DNA from: Hexactinellida sp. DTS-2022 | Taxonomy: Eukaryota; Porifera; Hexactinellida | Reading direction: 5' to 3' | Assembly (NCBI GenBank): GCA_028753945.1 | Contig: JAPNXP010000014.1 | Location: 806,001-870,000, forward strand | DNA: 64,000 nt | In this document: positions 56,001 through 63,091 of the stretch, piece by piece | Numbering within the stretch: position 1 is the first letter of the stretch | How the letters are laid out: every line of letters begins with the position of its first letter | Translations under genes and position numbers: made by a program | The notes under the pieces: model-generated | Databases searched by the model: none | Seen by the model: the letters and a program-made list of their open reading frames with translations, nothing else | Told to the model about the DNA's origin: nothing

Positions 56001-58794
56001 CGCAAGACGCCATTATTTCCTATAAGAATGTGGAACATGCATCAAAGAGTGATGGATCAAATGCCTGGAACAAATAATTGTGTAGAAGGCTGGAATAATG
56101 CATTTAGACATGACATTGGTCATCCACACCCAAGTTTTGTCAAACTGTTAAGTTTTTTGCAAAAAGAGCAATCGCTTCAGGATGCAATTTATGCAAGTGG
56201 GAAGGAGGAACTATTAAGAAACGTTCGAAATTGAGTGTTGAACGTGAAAAAAGAATCTATAATATCGTTAGCAAATATAATAATCGCGAAACCTTGGAAT
56301 ATCTTCGAGGGTTAGCATATAATATGGAATTTTGATTATAGCTATTTTACTAATTTACACTATATACTACTTTCCATTTATTTACCTTAATTGTTTTTCC
56401 TTCCTCATACCCAGGGCCGGATTAAGCTGGTGGCCGGCCCCCTCGTGTTTTTGTTTTTGCAAAGTAAAATTAATTATTACATAATTCCTTTATTTATTAT
56501 AAAGAAACTGTAGATTCAAGTAAATTTAAGTGTTCCTGCATAGGAATAACAAACACATTTTCTGTAAATGAAATCAATATCAAATACACATTGACCATTG
56601 AATGCATTTTAGCAACAAATTTGTTGACACATTAATCGACAAACAATTACTATATACTCATAAGATAGTTAAGATTACCATAATGTGAATAAGCTCTTCT
56701 ATATCTCAACAAAAGATGCAGTGAGAGTAATTTGAGACCAATTCATGTTAGGCATGGCGGTCAGGGTGTCCAGATCTACATGCCAAAAAGAAGGACTTTT
56801 TCATATTCAACATTTTCTGTTTAATAATATTGTTATATTTGTACTTGTATTATGAGATACAATTATCTATTATGAGATATTTTGGCCATATTTAAAGGTT
56901 TAGGTAATTTAACAATGTAAATAAGGACAAATAAGGACAATAAGAAAAAGAAGGACAAAAAAAGGATGCAAAAAAAAGAAGGCAATTAGTCTAAAAGAAA
57001 GGAATGTCCTTCCAAAAGAAGGACCTCTGGTAACCCTGATGGCGGTCCCTGTTCAGCTGAACATTCCGAACGTGTCTTAATCCGGGCCTGCGAGTCATTT
57101 TTCATTAAAATACAAATAAGGTATGTATGTGCGCTTTATATCTAACAACATCTTTGAGACTAATTTTTTATGCGACGAATTGTCCGCCATTCCTTATAAC
57201 GAATAGACACAAGGGCTCGTTAATACAGCTTGATATATATATAAATATATGACCAAGAATTATAACAAATTAAATTATAAAAAGCAATACACAAGGCTCG
57301 TTAATAAGATTGATCACTTACCCCTACAACAGATATTCCCTGTATTTCCTTGTTTCTGCGATCTGCCTGTGGGACACAGCCCGCTACTACAATGTATTTA
57401 TCTTTTGATTTTGCTTCTTTCACGAAATTCTTAAAACCATCTTCCGAGGGAGTTTTCACGGTACAACTGTTTAGCAGCCACAAATCAGCATTTTCTTTAT
57501 CCTCTGTTGAGATAAATATTATATTACAGTCAAGTTCTTTTATATGAACATTCAAGGGACCAAAAATTGTATTCATAATAGAGAGATTAATAAGCGAATT
57601 CAACATAATACAAACCCTATGTAAGTTGTTAAATTGGGACCATAGGGCTTGTTCATAATAAGCAGGCGAAAAATTGCTAACAATAAGCAGACCTGACTTT
57701 ATATAAATTAAATTGTATTGAGGGCATTACATAATAAGTGAGTCACAAATAACGAATCTAAATTTGTTGTTTGCTAACATAATTACTTTGTCATATATGA
57801 AGAATCAATTGAAAGTGTATCTATATATACAGTATACTCTCGTTAATACGAACACGGATAAGGCGAAATATCAGTTAAAGAGTACAAAGTTTAATTTCCC
57901 TAGACTATACAAATATATGATATATATGATATCATAATCACTCAAATGGCTCCGGTTAATATGTTTTTCCGGATACGTAATATGAACAAATTTCGACGGT
58001 CCCTAGTGTTCGTATTAACTAGAGCCTAATGTATATTATACGTATACAGTATAACCTCGTTAATATCAACACTGTTAATACGAAATTCCGGTTCAAATGA
58101 ACACTATTTCAGTCCCCTTCAAAGCCTTTTCAATACAAATTATATTGGTTAATACGATCGCATTTATACGGTCCCCTGATGTTCGTACTAACGAGATTTT
58201 ACTGAATATTATAAAGTAGAACTTCGTTAGTACGAACACGGTTAATACGAATTGCGGATAAAGCGAACAAATTTTTACTATCGATATATATAGCTATCCT
58301 TTGGTGTTCGTATTAATTATTAATTAATTAATTAACCCTAGGTGGTCCCAGGAAAGTTAAAGTTGATTCAGTTTCAATTTAAAGTGAAAATGGGATATTT
58401 TCTATTTATACCTTGGACCCCAAGTCATCCCCGGGTTTTAACGAGGTTCTACTGTATATAACAATACACAATCTTGACTAATAATATTAATGTTATAATC
58501 CATGGTTACAATAGCTATATTACCTGTGATGTGGTACCCATTGTAAGCCAGCTGTCCGGCCATATACTCAGTGTCGCTGTGGTTATGCGAACAGCCCCAG
58601 GTCTTAAGGAATATGGAGCCCACACCAGGGATATTAGAGTTATGCAATTCTCTGAGCTTAATTTCAGTGTCTCCGTTATTTAAGATTTTGTCAGGTTTGA
58701 CTATTTGGCCGGTACTGTTAATATTTCGCCGTTTTAAACTCATTTCAGCTCCAATCGCGAAATCCTCAATATCCATAACCGCGCAGGAAGCCAT
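41085..58794 (-). CDS. CDKAL1: CDKAL1, tRNA-t6A37 methylthiotransferase, 13 coding exons
   Basis: Radical-SAM enzyme that turns t6A into ms2t6A at position 37 of tRNA-Lys(UUU). Exons on the minus strand: 58794-58524, 57503-57322, 51946-51898, 51839-51719, 51023-50920, 49247-49081, 47537-47392, 46564-46504, 46015-45896, 44736-44674, 43024-42941, 42610-42458, 41177-41085. All junctions are GT-AG and agree in phase, giving 537 residues (human 579). The N-terminal MTTase domain has Cys68 ([13 protein letters not shown]), Cys104 (LLNSCTVK) and Cys133 (VVAGCVPQ), ligands of the second 4Fe-4S cluster. The radical-SAM motif C209-LNN-C213-TY-C216 is split from its glycine by an intron. Further blocks are [46 protein letters not shown] and [16 protein letters not shown] domain spans about 425-500. 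The last exon encodes a basic segment and a hydrophobic tail (about 516-534), a tail anchor like that holding vertebrate CDKAL1 in the ER membrane. The 5' end may lie further upstream, since TTTCAG precedes the ATG. The 5.4-kb second intron contains another gene. Confidence 0.95.
42284..42392 (+). repeat. Family H repeat in the last CDKAL1 intron
   Basis: CAACCCTTTTCAATATAAAA at left and TTAGAAAAGGTGTTGCCCGA at right form inverted ends around AATGACCTTGTTAGTGCC. Confidence 0.6.
43075..43236 (+). repeat. Pogo-like MITE family D, old copy
   Basis: CCCGTTAATCCGAGGACGG, the CCCTAGCCTATACAAATGC block, and AACAAGAGTCTACTG at right. It starts about 50 bases upstream (in gene direction) of the CDKAL1 exon at 43024. 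Confidence 0.6.
43663..43816 (+). repeat. Pogo-like MITE family D
   Basis: CAGTAGACTCTCGTTAATAC after TA, to CGCGAGAGACCACTG before TA. Confidence 0.75.
44017..44184 (+). repeat. Family J element
   Basis: GGTATATCATGCAGGCGCG, GAAAGGAAATCTTTCTAGGC, CTCCCATAGACTTAATAC and GCCTGGATGAAAGCCTGG. Just upstream, 43910-44000 is a family-E remnant. Confidence 0.7.
44345..44627 (+). repeat. hAT-like MITE family N
   Basis: TAGGGCTGAAATGAATA to ATATTCGTTTCAGCCTA. Flanks AATGTTAT and ATTGCTAT are only 6/8 alike, so it is old. Confidence 0.75.
45532..45803 (+). repeat. MITE family T, full copy
   Basis: TACCGTATATACTCTAATAG / TTCGAATAAATACGGTA ends, with GTAGCCCCTATTCGAATAAT and AACAATAATCGCCTAGGC inside. 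The partner copy is at 49344-49608. It ends about 90 bases before CDKAL1 exon 9 on the genomic axis. Confidence 0.8.
46144..46257 (-). repeat. Family H repeat with ATATCGGCC inverted ends
   Basis: TATATCGGCCATAACC to GAAAAGGTGTTGGCCGATAT. It is the clearest evidence that family H is a TIR element. Confidence 0.7.
46701..46892 (+). repeat. hAT-like MITE family K, perfect 8-bp duplication
   Basis: ATGGTATG at 46693-46700 and 46893-46900. The element starts CACTATGCAGTGTATTATAC, seven bases longer at the left than other copies, and ends TTCCTTG. Confidence 0.85.
46999..47117 (+). repeat. Family H repeat
   Basis: TATATCGGTCAACATCATTC, CCTGGCTTCGCAATGGTGAA, TAGAAAAGGTATTTGGCGAT. Confidence 0.6.
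47136..47306 (+). repeat. Pogo-like MITE family B, full copy
   Basis: CAGTGAACTCTGGGTGTAAC to TAAGGAGAGTTCACTA, TA on the left. It lies 86 bases from the donor end of the CDKAL1 exon 47537-47392. Confidence 0.8.
47555..47655. repeat. Short tandem repeat with TTTTGGATATACAGTATAAC units
   Basis: About four units of 22-27 bases reading TATTTTGGATATACAGTATA with small variations. Single units recur at about 48248 and 48370. It lies 18 bases upstream of a CDKAL1 acceptor (exon start 47537). Confidence 0.75.
47753..48205. repeat. hAT-like element (outer) with 8-bp duplication
   Basis: Ends CAGTGGCGCAAACAGGGG / ACTTTGCGCCCATG. Flanks TATAGTGG (47745-47752) and TGTAGTGG (48206-48213), 7/8. It contains a second hAT element. 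Confidence 0.85.
47983..48137. repeat. hAT-like MITE (inner) with perfect 8-bp duplication
   Basis: Ends CAGAGGCGTAGCTAGG / CCTGGCTACGCCTCTG. CTCGCTCG at 47975-47982 and 48138-48145. 155 bp. Fragments with the same end occur at about 55862 and 60829. Confidence 0.92.
48906..49073 (-). repeat. Family J element, inverted
   Basis: TCCTGGCTAAATTTCCGCGC to ACGCGTCTACATGATACCC. It ends 7 bases from the GT of the donor after CDKAL1 exon 49247-49081. Confidence 0.7.
49344..49608 (+). repeat. MITE family T, full copy
   Basis: TACCGTATAGACTCTAATAG to TTCGAATAAATACGGTA, about 97 bases upstream of the acceptor of CDKAL1 exon 49247-49081. Confidence 0.8.
49794..49965 (-). repeat. Pogo-like MITE family B, full inverted copy
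   Basis: CAGTGAACTCCCGTTATACC to TATAACGAGAGTTGACTG with TA on both sides. Confidence 0.85.
50010..50305. repeat. Head-to-head hAT ends forming an inverted repeat
   Basis: GGTTGAAAAAGGTTGGGAAT (about 50131) faces CAGCAATTCCCAAACTTTTT (about 50165). Outside them TTTGGTATTTGTTATAGGG pairs with CCCTATAGCAAATTACCAAA and CCGT-type blocks further out. The end sequence is that of the hAT transposon at 6924. Confidence 0.65.
50492..50668 (+). repeat. Pogo-like MITE family B, full copy
   Basis: CAGTAAACTCTCGATATAAC to TATAACGGGAGTTCACTG. Confidence 0.85.
50677..50867 (-). repeat. Pogo-like MITE family E, full copy
   Basis: CAGTCGACTCCGCTTAATAG to TATTAAGCGGAGTCGACTG, TA on both sides. It starts 8 bases after the family-B copy and ends 53 bases before CDKAL1 exon 51023-50920. 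Confidence 0.88.
51091..51173 (+). repeat. MITE family M, minimal copy
   Basis: 83 bp, CAGTAGATACCGGTTATAAG to TTATATCCGGTATCTACTG, TA on both sides; almost all terminal repeat. Confidence 0.85.
52030..52530. repeat. Fragment related to the foldback arm
   Basis: TTGTTTGTTTGTTTGTCC, GATGGGGGAATAGAAACCG, GCTAGGTAAACAAGTATGCTG and AACACGAATTTCGCATTTA occur in the same order as in the arms of 23761-26517. No terminal repeat is visible. Confidence 0.55.
52751..54104 (+). mobile_element. MULE-type transposase fragment, copy 1
   Basis: An open stretch at 52751-53266 encodes a MULE (Mutator-like) transposase core: [20 protein letters not shown] (the DGTF motif of the DDE domain) then [20 protein letters not shown]. 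It continues in another frame with [16 protein letters not shown] (second catalytic Asp and Glu region) at about 53255-53300. A third frame gives [20 protein letters not shown] (about 53622-53682) and [19 protein letters not shown]. At least two frameshifts separate the pieces, so it is inactive. It lies in CDKAL1 intron 2. Its 3' half (from 53512) is repeated beyond the NHL gene at 55958-57181. No terminal repeats were identified. Confidence 0.8.
54309..55562 (+). CDS. Coiled-coil + NHL protein nested antisense in a CDKAL1 intron
   Basis: A 417-residue single-exon protein ([20 protein letters not shown]). Residues about 18-140 are a long charged coiled coil ([20 protein letters not shown]). 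Residues about 172-417 carry NHL-type blades, for example [20 protein letters not shown] (174-193), [20 protein letters not shown] (346-365) and [20 protein letters not shown] (391-410). It has the same layout and length as the gene at 3979-5223 and aligns with it in the coiled coil (F-L-x-L-H/A-x-L-L-A-x-R-E), so the two are paralogues. There is no RING or B-box, and no signal peptide. The coding start is GC-rich against AT-rich flanks. It lies on the strand opposite to CDKAL1, wholly within its second intron, between two MULE fragments, and has an intact frame. Whether it arrived by retrocopy or by transposon-linked duplication is not decided. Confidence 0.88.
   Translation: MATRVLAAGELLGADGLERELATLVSHVQREKESVRSNFLQLHSLLAARELSLLQEMDGIVARARHELAEKRETLKELDKARESTQRDLTKNKLRDVLEKNLRTLEDRIGEEVSRGVSVGWVELDWKREQLEQSVIEVCTVVTLKERPFRSEAYSLKLSPVWSREGTGPGEIKHPMQIAIDNTTQNIFVVNNDANAIQVFTEEGNHLYKVPTPVSPIGIALTEEYIFVSVYCQLVKIRKSNNESVKSVQTEKRVWGIDTDTNKNIYGCEVNNQSVIVFDNNLEFVKRIKLAISQIGSNTLTYSIKLYKHSMYVMFVLSPFPLQIFSLEGELERCLIPKSEIGCSYFFSIDRWENIIVADWGKHRIRIFSKEGEPIHTIDRITLPGDHKFDSPMGITVDRKNRIIVAHMNKDCNLLAF
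55675..55844 (+). repeat. TA-flanked MITE family R
   Basis: CAGTCGAAATCGGGGTTATT / AACCCGATTTCGACTG ends with TA on both sides and GGCAAAAAACCCG / TTTGCCACGGG half sites. It lies about 110 bases after the NHL stop codon and may be in its 3' UTR. Confidence 0.85.
56412..57090. repeat. hAT-like element inside MULE copy 2
   Basis: Ends CAGGGCCGGATTAAG / CTTAATCCGGGCCTG (14/15). No clear 8-bp duplication; the host sequence differs from MULE copy 1 at the junction, so a small deletion is likely. Confidence 0.8.
56762..57038. repeat. hAT-like MITE nested in the previous element
   Basis: Ends CAGGGTGTCCAG / CTGGTAACCCTG. Perfect 8-bp duplication ATGGCGGT at 56754-56761 and 57039-57046. The interior repeats AAGAAGGAC-type motifs. 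Confidence 0.88.
57527..57698 (-). repeat. MITE family A beside a CDKAL1 splice acceptor
   Basis: CAGTCAAGTTCTTTTATATG to AAGCAGACCTGACT with TA at left. Its edge is 23 bases upstream of the acceptor AG (57505-57504) of CDKAL1 coding exon 2. Confidence 0.8.
57830..58030 (+). repeat. Pogo-like MITE family D
   Basis: CAGTATACTCTCGTTAATAC to TTAACTAGAGCCTAATGTA, with AAGGCGAAATATCAGTTAA and TTTCGACGGTCCCTAGTG. Confidence 0.7.
58047..58204 (+). repeat. Pogo-like MITE family C
   Basis: CAGTATAACCTCGTTAATAT to TAACGAGATTTTACTG. Interior TTTCAGTCCCCTTCAAAGC and CGGTCCCCTGATGTTCG. Confidence 0.75.
58213..58454 (+). repeat. Pogo-like MITE family C, longer copy
   Basis: AAGTAGAACTTCGTTAGTAC to TAACGAGGTTCTACTG. 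It ends 69 bases from the donor after the first CDKAL1 coding exon. Only 9 bases separate it from the preceding copy. Confidence 0.7.
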
Positions 58795-58889
58795 CTCTAT
58801 TAACTGAAACACAAGAACAGAACAGAAAAATAATAATTCAAATTGCTAATTAAATTCCTAATAATTAACGTTTAAGAATGGACGTAATA

Positions 58890-58998
58890 TATATCGGCCA
58901 ACACCTTTCAATATAAAAACTCGGCTTTGCAAAAGTGAATTTGATGTAAAAATTACCTTGCCAGTGCCTGAAAATTATATTAGAGAAAGTCTTGGGAA
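58890..58998 (+). repeat. Family H repeat between CDKAL1 and TIGAR
   Basis: TATATCGGCCAACACCTTTC, CTCGGCTTTGCAAAAGTGAA, TTGCCAGTGCCTGAAAATTA, TTAGAGAAAGTCTTGGGA. It lies about 96 bases upstream of the CDKAL1 ATG, in the promoter region. Confidence 0.65.
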
Positions 58999-59115
58999 GT
59001 ATTTAATTCAGTAATTTTTTAAACGATTTATTTAAAAACAGCCGTCGTAATTGTCACCAGTTTTTCATATGAATTTTAATGCTCTATAAAGTGAGTTTGT
59101 CCTTTGCAAGACTTA

Positions 59116-59272
59116 CAGTAGAACCTCGTTAGTACGAACACCAGGGGATCACCAAAAATTCGTTCGGCTTATCCGGAATTCGTATTGAAAAGGTTTTGAA
59201 GGGGCATAAGTGTTCGTATTAAGTTAACCGGAGTTTTGTATTAACTGTGTTCATACTAACGAGGTTATCCTG
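59116..59272 (+). repeat. Pogo-like MITE family C, full copy
   Basis: CAGTAGAACCTCGTTAGTAC to TAACGAGGTTATCCTG, TA on both sides. It is 80 bases downstream of the TIGAR stop. Confidence 0.85.
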
Positions 59273-59351
59273 TAGTAGTATATTGATTCTTAATACAATA
59301 ATAAAGTAAATCTAATAAAAACTACTTACACAACTATTTAATTAATATCAA

Positions 59352-60032
59352 TTAAATATGTGAAAGTACAAATCCTTCGCTATCAAGATGTGAAGAATCT
59401 CGATCCATAATACAACTCACGCTTAATAATTTTGGGTTTTTTTCTTGACTAATTTTCAATACAAAAGTAGTTACAGATGTGTTTTCAATAGGTTTTTCAT
59501 TTGCGAGCAAAACATCCAATTTTTTATCATCTTTAAAATGTTTCAAAACCACAGATATAACTCCGCCATGAGTCACCACCAGAACATGCGGCATTTCTCG
59601 CGATTTTTCACACTTAGAAGCCATTAATGCATACAAATCATTCAGGAAAGATTTAACACGTGCAAACACATCACTCCACCTTTCACCACCTATTCTTGGT
59701 ATCCCAAATGTTTCATTAAACTTCCTTCCTTCCCAACTACCAAACGACCGTTCCATTAATCGCCCGTCTATTTTAACAATATTTTCATGTTTATTGAGTG
59801 AGAGAGCGTATTTCATGGTATCACGAGTTCTCTGTAAGGGACTACATATAACGTGAGTGTATTCCACAGTTGCTATTCGGTTTGCTAATCTCTTCGCTTG
59901 CGTCACGCCCTCATCCGCTAGCTTGGTATCTAGCTGACCCTGGTAAATACTCATTTGATTTTCCTTCGTTACTCCATGTCTGATTAAGCTGAGCTTAAAG
60001 CTAACTGTCTTGCTAGGATGTGAGGATGCCAT
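59352..60032 (-). CDS. TIGAR: TIGAR-like histidine-phosphatase
   Basis: A 226-residue single-exon protein (MASSHPSKTVSFKLSLIRHG). Histidine-phosphatase (phosphoglycerate-mutase) fold: the RHG motif with catalytic His19 (LIRHGVTKENQ), the second arginine block CSPLQRTRDTMKYA (63-76), the acid RLMERSFGSWEG (91-102, Glu94) and the second histidine VVTHGGVIS (152-160, His155). QGQLDTKLADEGVTQAKRLA fits TIGAR/fructose-2,6-bisphosphatase-like proteins, which act on fructose-2,6-bisphosphate or related phosphates such as 2,3-bisphosphoglycerate in the cytosol. Human TIGAR has 270 residues; the insert before the second histidine is shorter here. Another member of the cofactor-dependent mutase family remains possible. 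The gene is in tandem with CDKAL1 on the same strand, 557 bases apart. Confidence 0.82.
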   Translation of the reverse strand: MASSHPSKTVSFKLSLIRHGVTKENQMSIYQGQLDTKLADEGVTQAKRLANRIATVEYTHVICSPLQRTRDTMKYALSLNKHENIVKIDGRLMERSFGSWEGRKFNETFGIPRIGGERWSDVFARVKSFLNDLYALMASKCEKSREMPHVLVVTHGGVISVVLKHFKDDKKLDVLLANEKPIENTSVTTFVLKISQEKNPKLLSVSCIMDRDSSHLDSEGFVLSHI

Positions 60033-60059
60033 TTAATGCTACATTAGACAAGCAAACTA

Positions 60060-60434
60060 CAGTAGAACCTGGTTAATTAATATGAACACCAACGTACGGT
60101 AAAATGTGTTCGCTTTATCCGGAGTTCGTATCAGTGTATTATACAGCCATTTGTAAATACGCTCCTAATCCTGGTCTGATCCAATTTCATACGCCTAAAT
60201 CACAAATTAATGTTACAGAATAGAAGATTGAAATTTTTTCGCGCTCCTAAATTAAAATTTTCCAAAATCATACTCCAAAAAGGAGCGTCTCGCGCTCCTG
60301 GATAATTCCTTGGTTCGTGTTAACCGGAGTAATACCCATTGAATAGCCACTAAAGGGACCTGATTTTGTCGAATGTTTGGTCGTGTTATCCGGAAATACG
60401 TATTAACCGTGCTCGTACTAACGAGGTTCTACTG
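60060..60434 (+). repeat. Pogo-like MITE family C split by family K
   Basis: CAGTAGAACCTGGTTAATTA to TAACGAGGTTCTACTG, TA at right. It begins 27 bases upstream of the TIGAR ATG, so its left end is in the promoter or 5' UTR. Confidence 0.85.
60132..60312 (+). repeat. hAT-like MITE family K, 8-bp duplication
   Basis: GTTCGTAT (60124-60131) and GTTCGTGT (60313-60320), 7/8. Removing it restores GGAGTTCGTGTTAACCGG of family C. Confidence 0.88.
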
Positions 60435-61278
60435 TATTATACAAAACAGAATTCAATAAACAATAGCTCTATAGTCTAGTATGTAAATTTCACAATAATT
60501 AGTCAACTTTCTCCGGTCGTCAATATATGAATATTCCAACTTTAAAATGCAATAAAATAGAATGGAAGAGAACAAGAGCAGTATAACTATTTACTAAAGT
60601 TGAGACTCGTATCGTATGTACTAATAGTCTGTGGAAACTTGGAATCTACTGAATTGTAAGAATAACGAGAGTTTGCCGTAAGTTAGCCTTAATAACTACT
60701 TAGCTAGCATTGATAGTAGTAAGATTCGATTACACTACACCTCGCTAATCCGAACTGGAGATACAAAATAGATTTCTATTAAAGTGGGGAAAATCTAAAT
60801 ATATATATCACTATTGAGCCGTAGAGGCGTAGCTCGGCGCCAATGGTGGGGCACAGCCTACCTCAGGAGGGGCGCACTAACATTAATGCCGCAAAGTTCC
60901 AGAAAATTATGTCACGCTTTTAATACAAAAAGGATGCACACATTGGTTAGCCCCTTGTAAGCAGTAATTACTTATTTATAATATTTCCCCGTTGTATTAT
61001 ATACTATTTGAAATTGGAAACATTGTATGACATTTTGACTGGGAATATGTATTGTTGTAGGGCTTACTAATATTTCGGTTAACAGAAACTATTCAATATA
61101 AAACCTGGCTTTACAAAGGTAAATTTTGAATGCTGAAAAATTAGTGAAAGTTACTTAAGAAGAAAAGGTGTTGGCCCACTGAAGTGTTACAGTTTGTACA
61201 GAGAGTGTAGAAGTAGTTCCTTATAATAAATTATTGCTAAATTGCACAATAAAAATTATAAGAAAATCTACATACGTA

Positions 61279-61442
61279 CAAGGAACTCCCGTTATAACCA
61301 AGTCGGATATAACGTAATAACCGCTTATAACGTTTCCCCCCATAGCATTAAATGATTAATTATTATCCGTTTATAACGAATATCCGGATATAACGAAGGA
61401 ATTTAGAGGTCCCAAGCACTTCGTTATAACAAGAGTTCACTG
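61279..61442 (-). repeat. Pogo-like MITE family B, inverted
   Basis: AAGGAACTCCCGTTATAACC to TTATAACAAGAGTTCACTG, TA at right. Confidence 0.8.
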
Positions 61443-61759
61443 TACTATCATTTTGGAATTATTATCTACATACAAATTATGGCCAATCAATTGATGTATT
61501 TTCCGGCGTATCTCTAGTTGCTCGCTCAGCTAGATTCGAGATACAACTTTGATTAAGATTTAGTTTATATTGGGACATATAGGAATACGGGATATTTATA
61601 TATCAGAAAAATTACTTCTTTATCAAAAAGGCATCATTAGTTTTTACGGATTCTTATACTATAATAATAAATTCAGAAATCGTATTTATACTATTTTAAA
61701 TAATACACGTAAATCGTTATCCAGCTATCATCAGATTATCTGTTAACTCAATTATACTT

Positions 61760-62143
61760 TAGGCCACTGTTTGTTGGAATCTTGTTTCAGCTCCACCGCC
61801 CGCGTCAGATTTCACTCCCGCACGAATATTGTCATTATTGTAATTATTTCCATTATTACATCTACATTTCAAAGTAAGGCCACTGTTCGTTGCCAATTTT
61901 ATTATAGGACACACTCTAAATTAGCCATAATTAGCTAGTAACAAAATCAGAACCTATGACAAGCGTTATTACAACGATTTCAAATTTAATCAATAAGCAG
62001 TCACAAATTAGAATATTTGCTTAGATAATTATTAACTATATCGTCATCAAATAATGAGATAATGATAATGAAATGCCGCCCGCCCGCATCCTTTGATGGA
62101 TTTCGTGTGGAGCTGAAACAACATTGTCATTAACAGTGGCCTT
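61760..62143. repeat. MITE family P with TAGGCCACTGTT ends
   Basis: TAGGCCACTGTTTGTTG with TTGTTTCAGCTCCAC at left; GTGGAGCTGAAACAA and TTAACAGTGGCCTTA at right. A third end AAGGCCACTGTTCGTTG at about 61876 suggests a second copy inside. Confidence 0.75.
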
Positions 62144-63091
62144 ATATAGATGGGTTTCTATCATATTGGGCATACTTATATAATGGCCAACACCTTTTAA
62201 TTATAATAACCCAGCTTCGCAAAGGAGAATTTTTATGTTAAATTGAATAAATTATAACAAGTGACTCATTTTATAATTATAGAGAGGTCATTAGTTAGTA
62301 AATAGGAATTTTTATAAATATCTCTTGAATTAGAGTTATTCCCAAATAGAAACGTAGCTAATACTCCATAGTGTATTCCTAATTTTGCAATAGTATAAAT
62401 AACCGACGCTTATCAGAGCAATAGTAATGCATTTTAAATAAACCTCAAGTTTGTAATAAGTTGGTAAATCGTAGAATTACATGTGATAGGATGAGAACGC
62501 ATTATCATACAGAATAATGTATAATCTAATAGGCTTTGAACTCGGTTCAATTTTCAAACAATATTTCTACTGATGCGTATACAATATTGCATTCAATGAG
62601 ACCACAATTGCATACACTATCTCTCATCTCGTATAATAAATACAGCCATTAGAGTCTCAGATTTGTAAAACATTCAATGATTGAGTCAACATATAAGATT
62701 CCTATTACAGATGGATTTTCGCCCCCACCATCGATCTTGTCTTTCCAAAGAAATATATTAGGTTTGTTAGCTATATTATTGTTACTATTTGTATAAAGTA
62801 GAACCTGCATAATCCGTCCGACAATTTGGCAATTTGCAATCCTACATATTTAGACAGGTTCTACTGTACAATACTAGTGAATTCTCACATTTGAGATGAT
62901 TTTGAACTGCAAGTCCGAAAAGCAAGATATTTTGTAATTCAGTTACTCTAACTGTAATCTGGCTTTTTAGCAAACTTATTCAGAGCAAACACAAATGTAT
63001 TATAGTTAGTAGGTGTGTGTCGTGAAAATCTTCCAAAATATTAGAATTGCTTTAAAAAATAATGGAAATTTCACAAAAAAAATACTATATA

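Larger units (their letters stand above)
55958..57181 (+). mobile_element. MULE-type transposase fragment, copy 2, 5'-truncated
   Basis: It matches 53512-54104 nearly base for base ([39 protein letters not shown], then GGTATGTATGTGCGCTTTAT to TATGCGACGAATT). It lacks about 40 bases after GAAGACAACTATA, a deletion between short repeats. It is split by a 679-bp hAT-like insertion (56412-57090). Copy 2 keeps the frame across [13 protein letters not shown] where copy 1 has lost one base. Confidence 0.85.
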
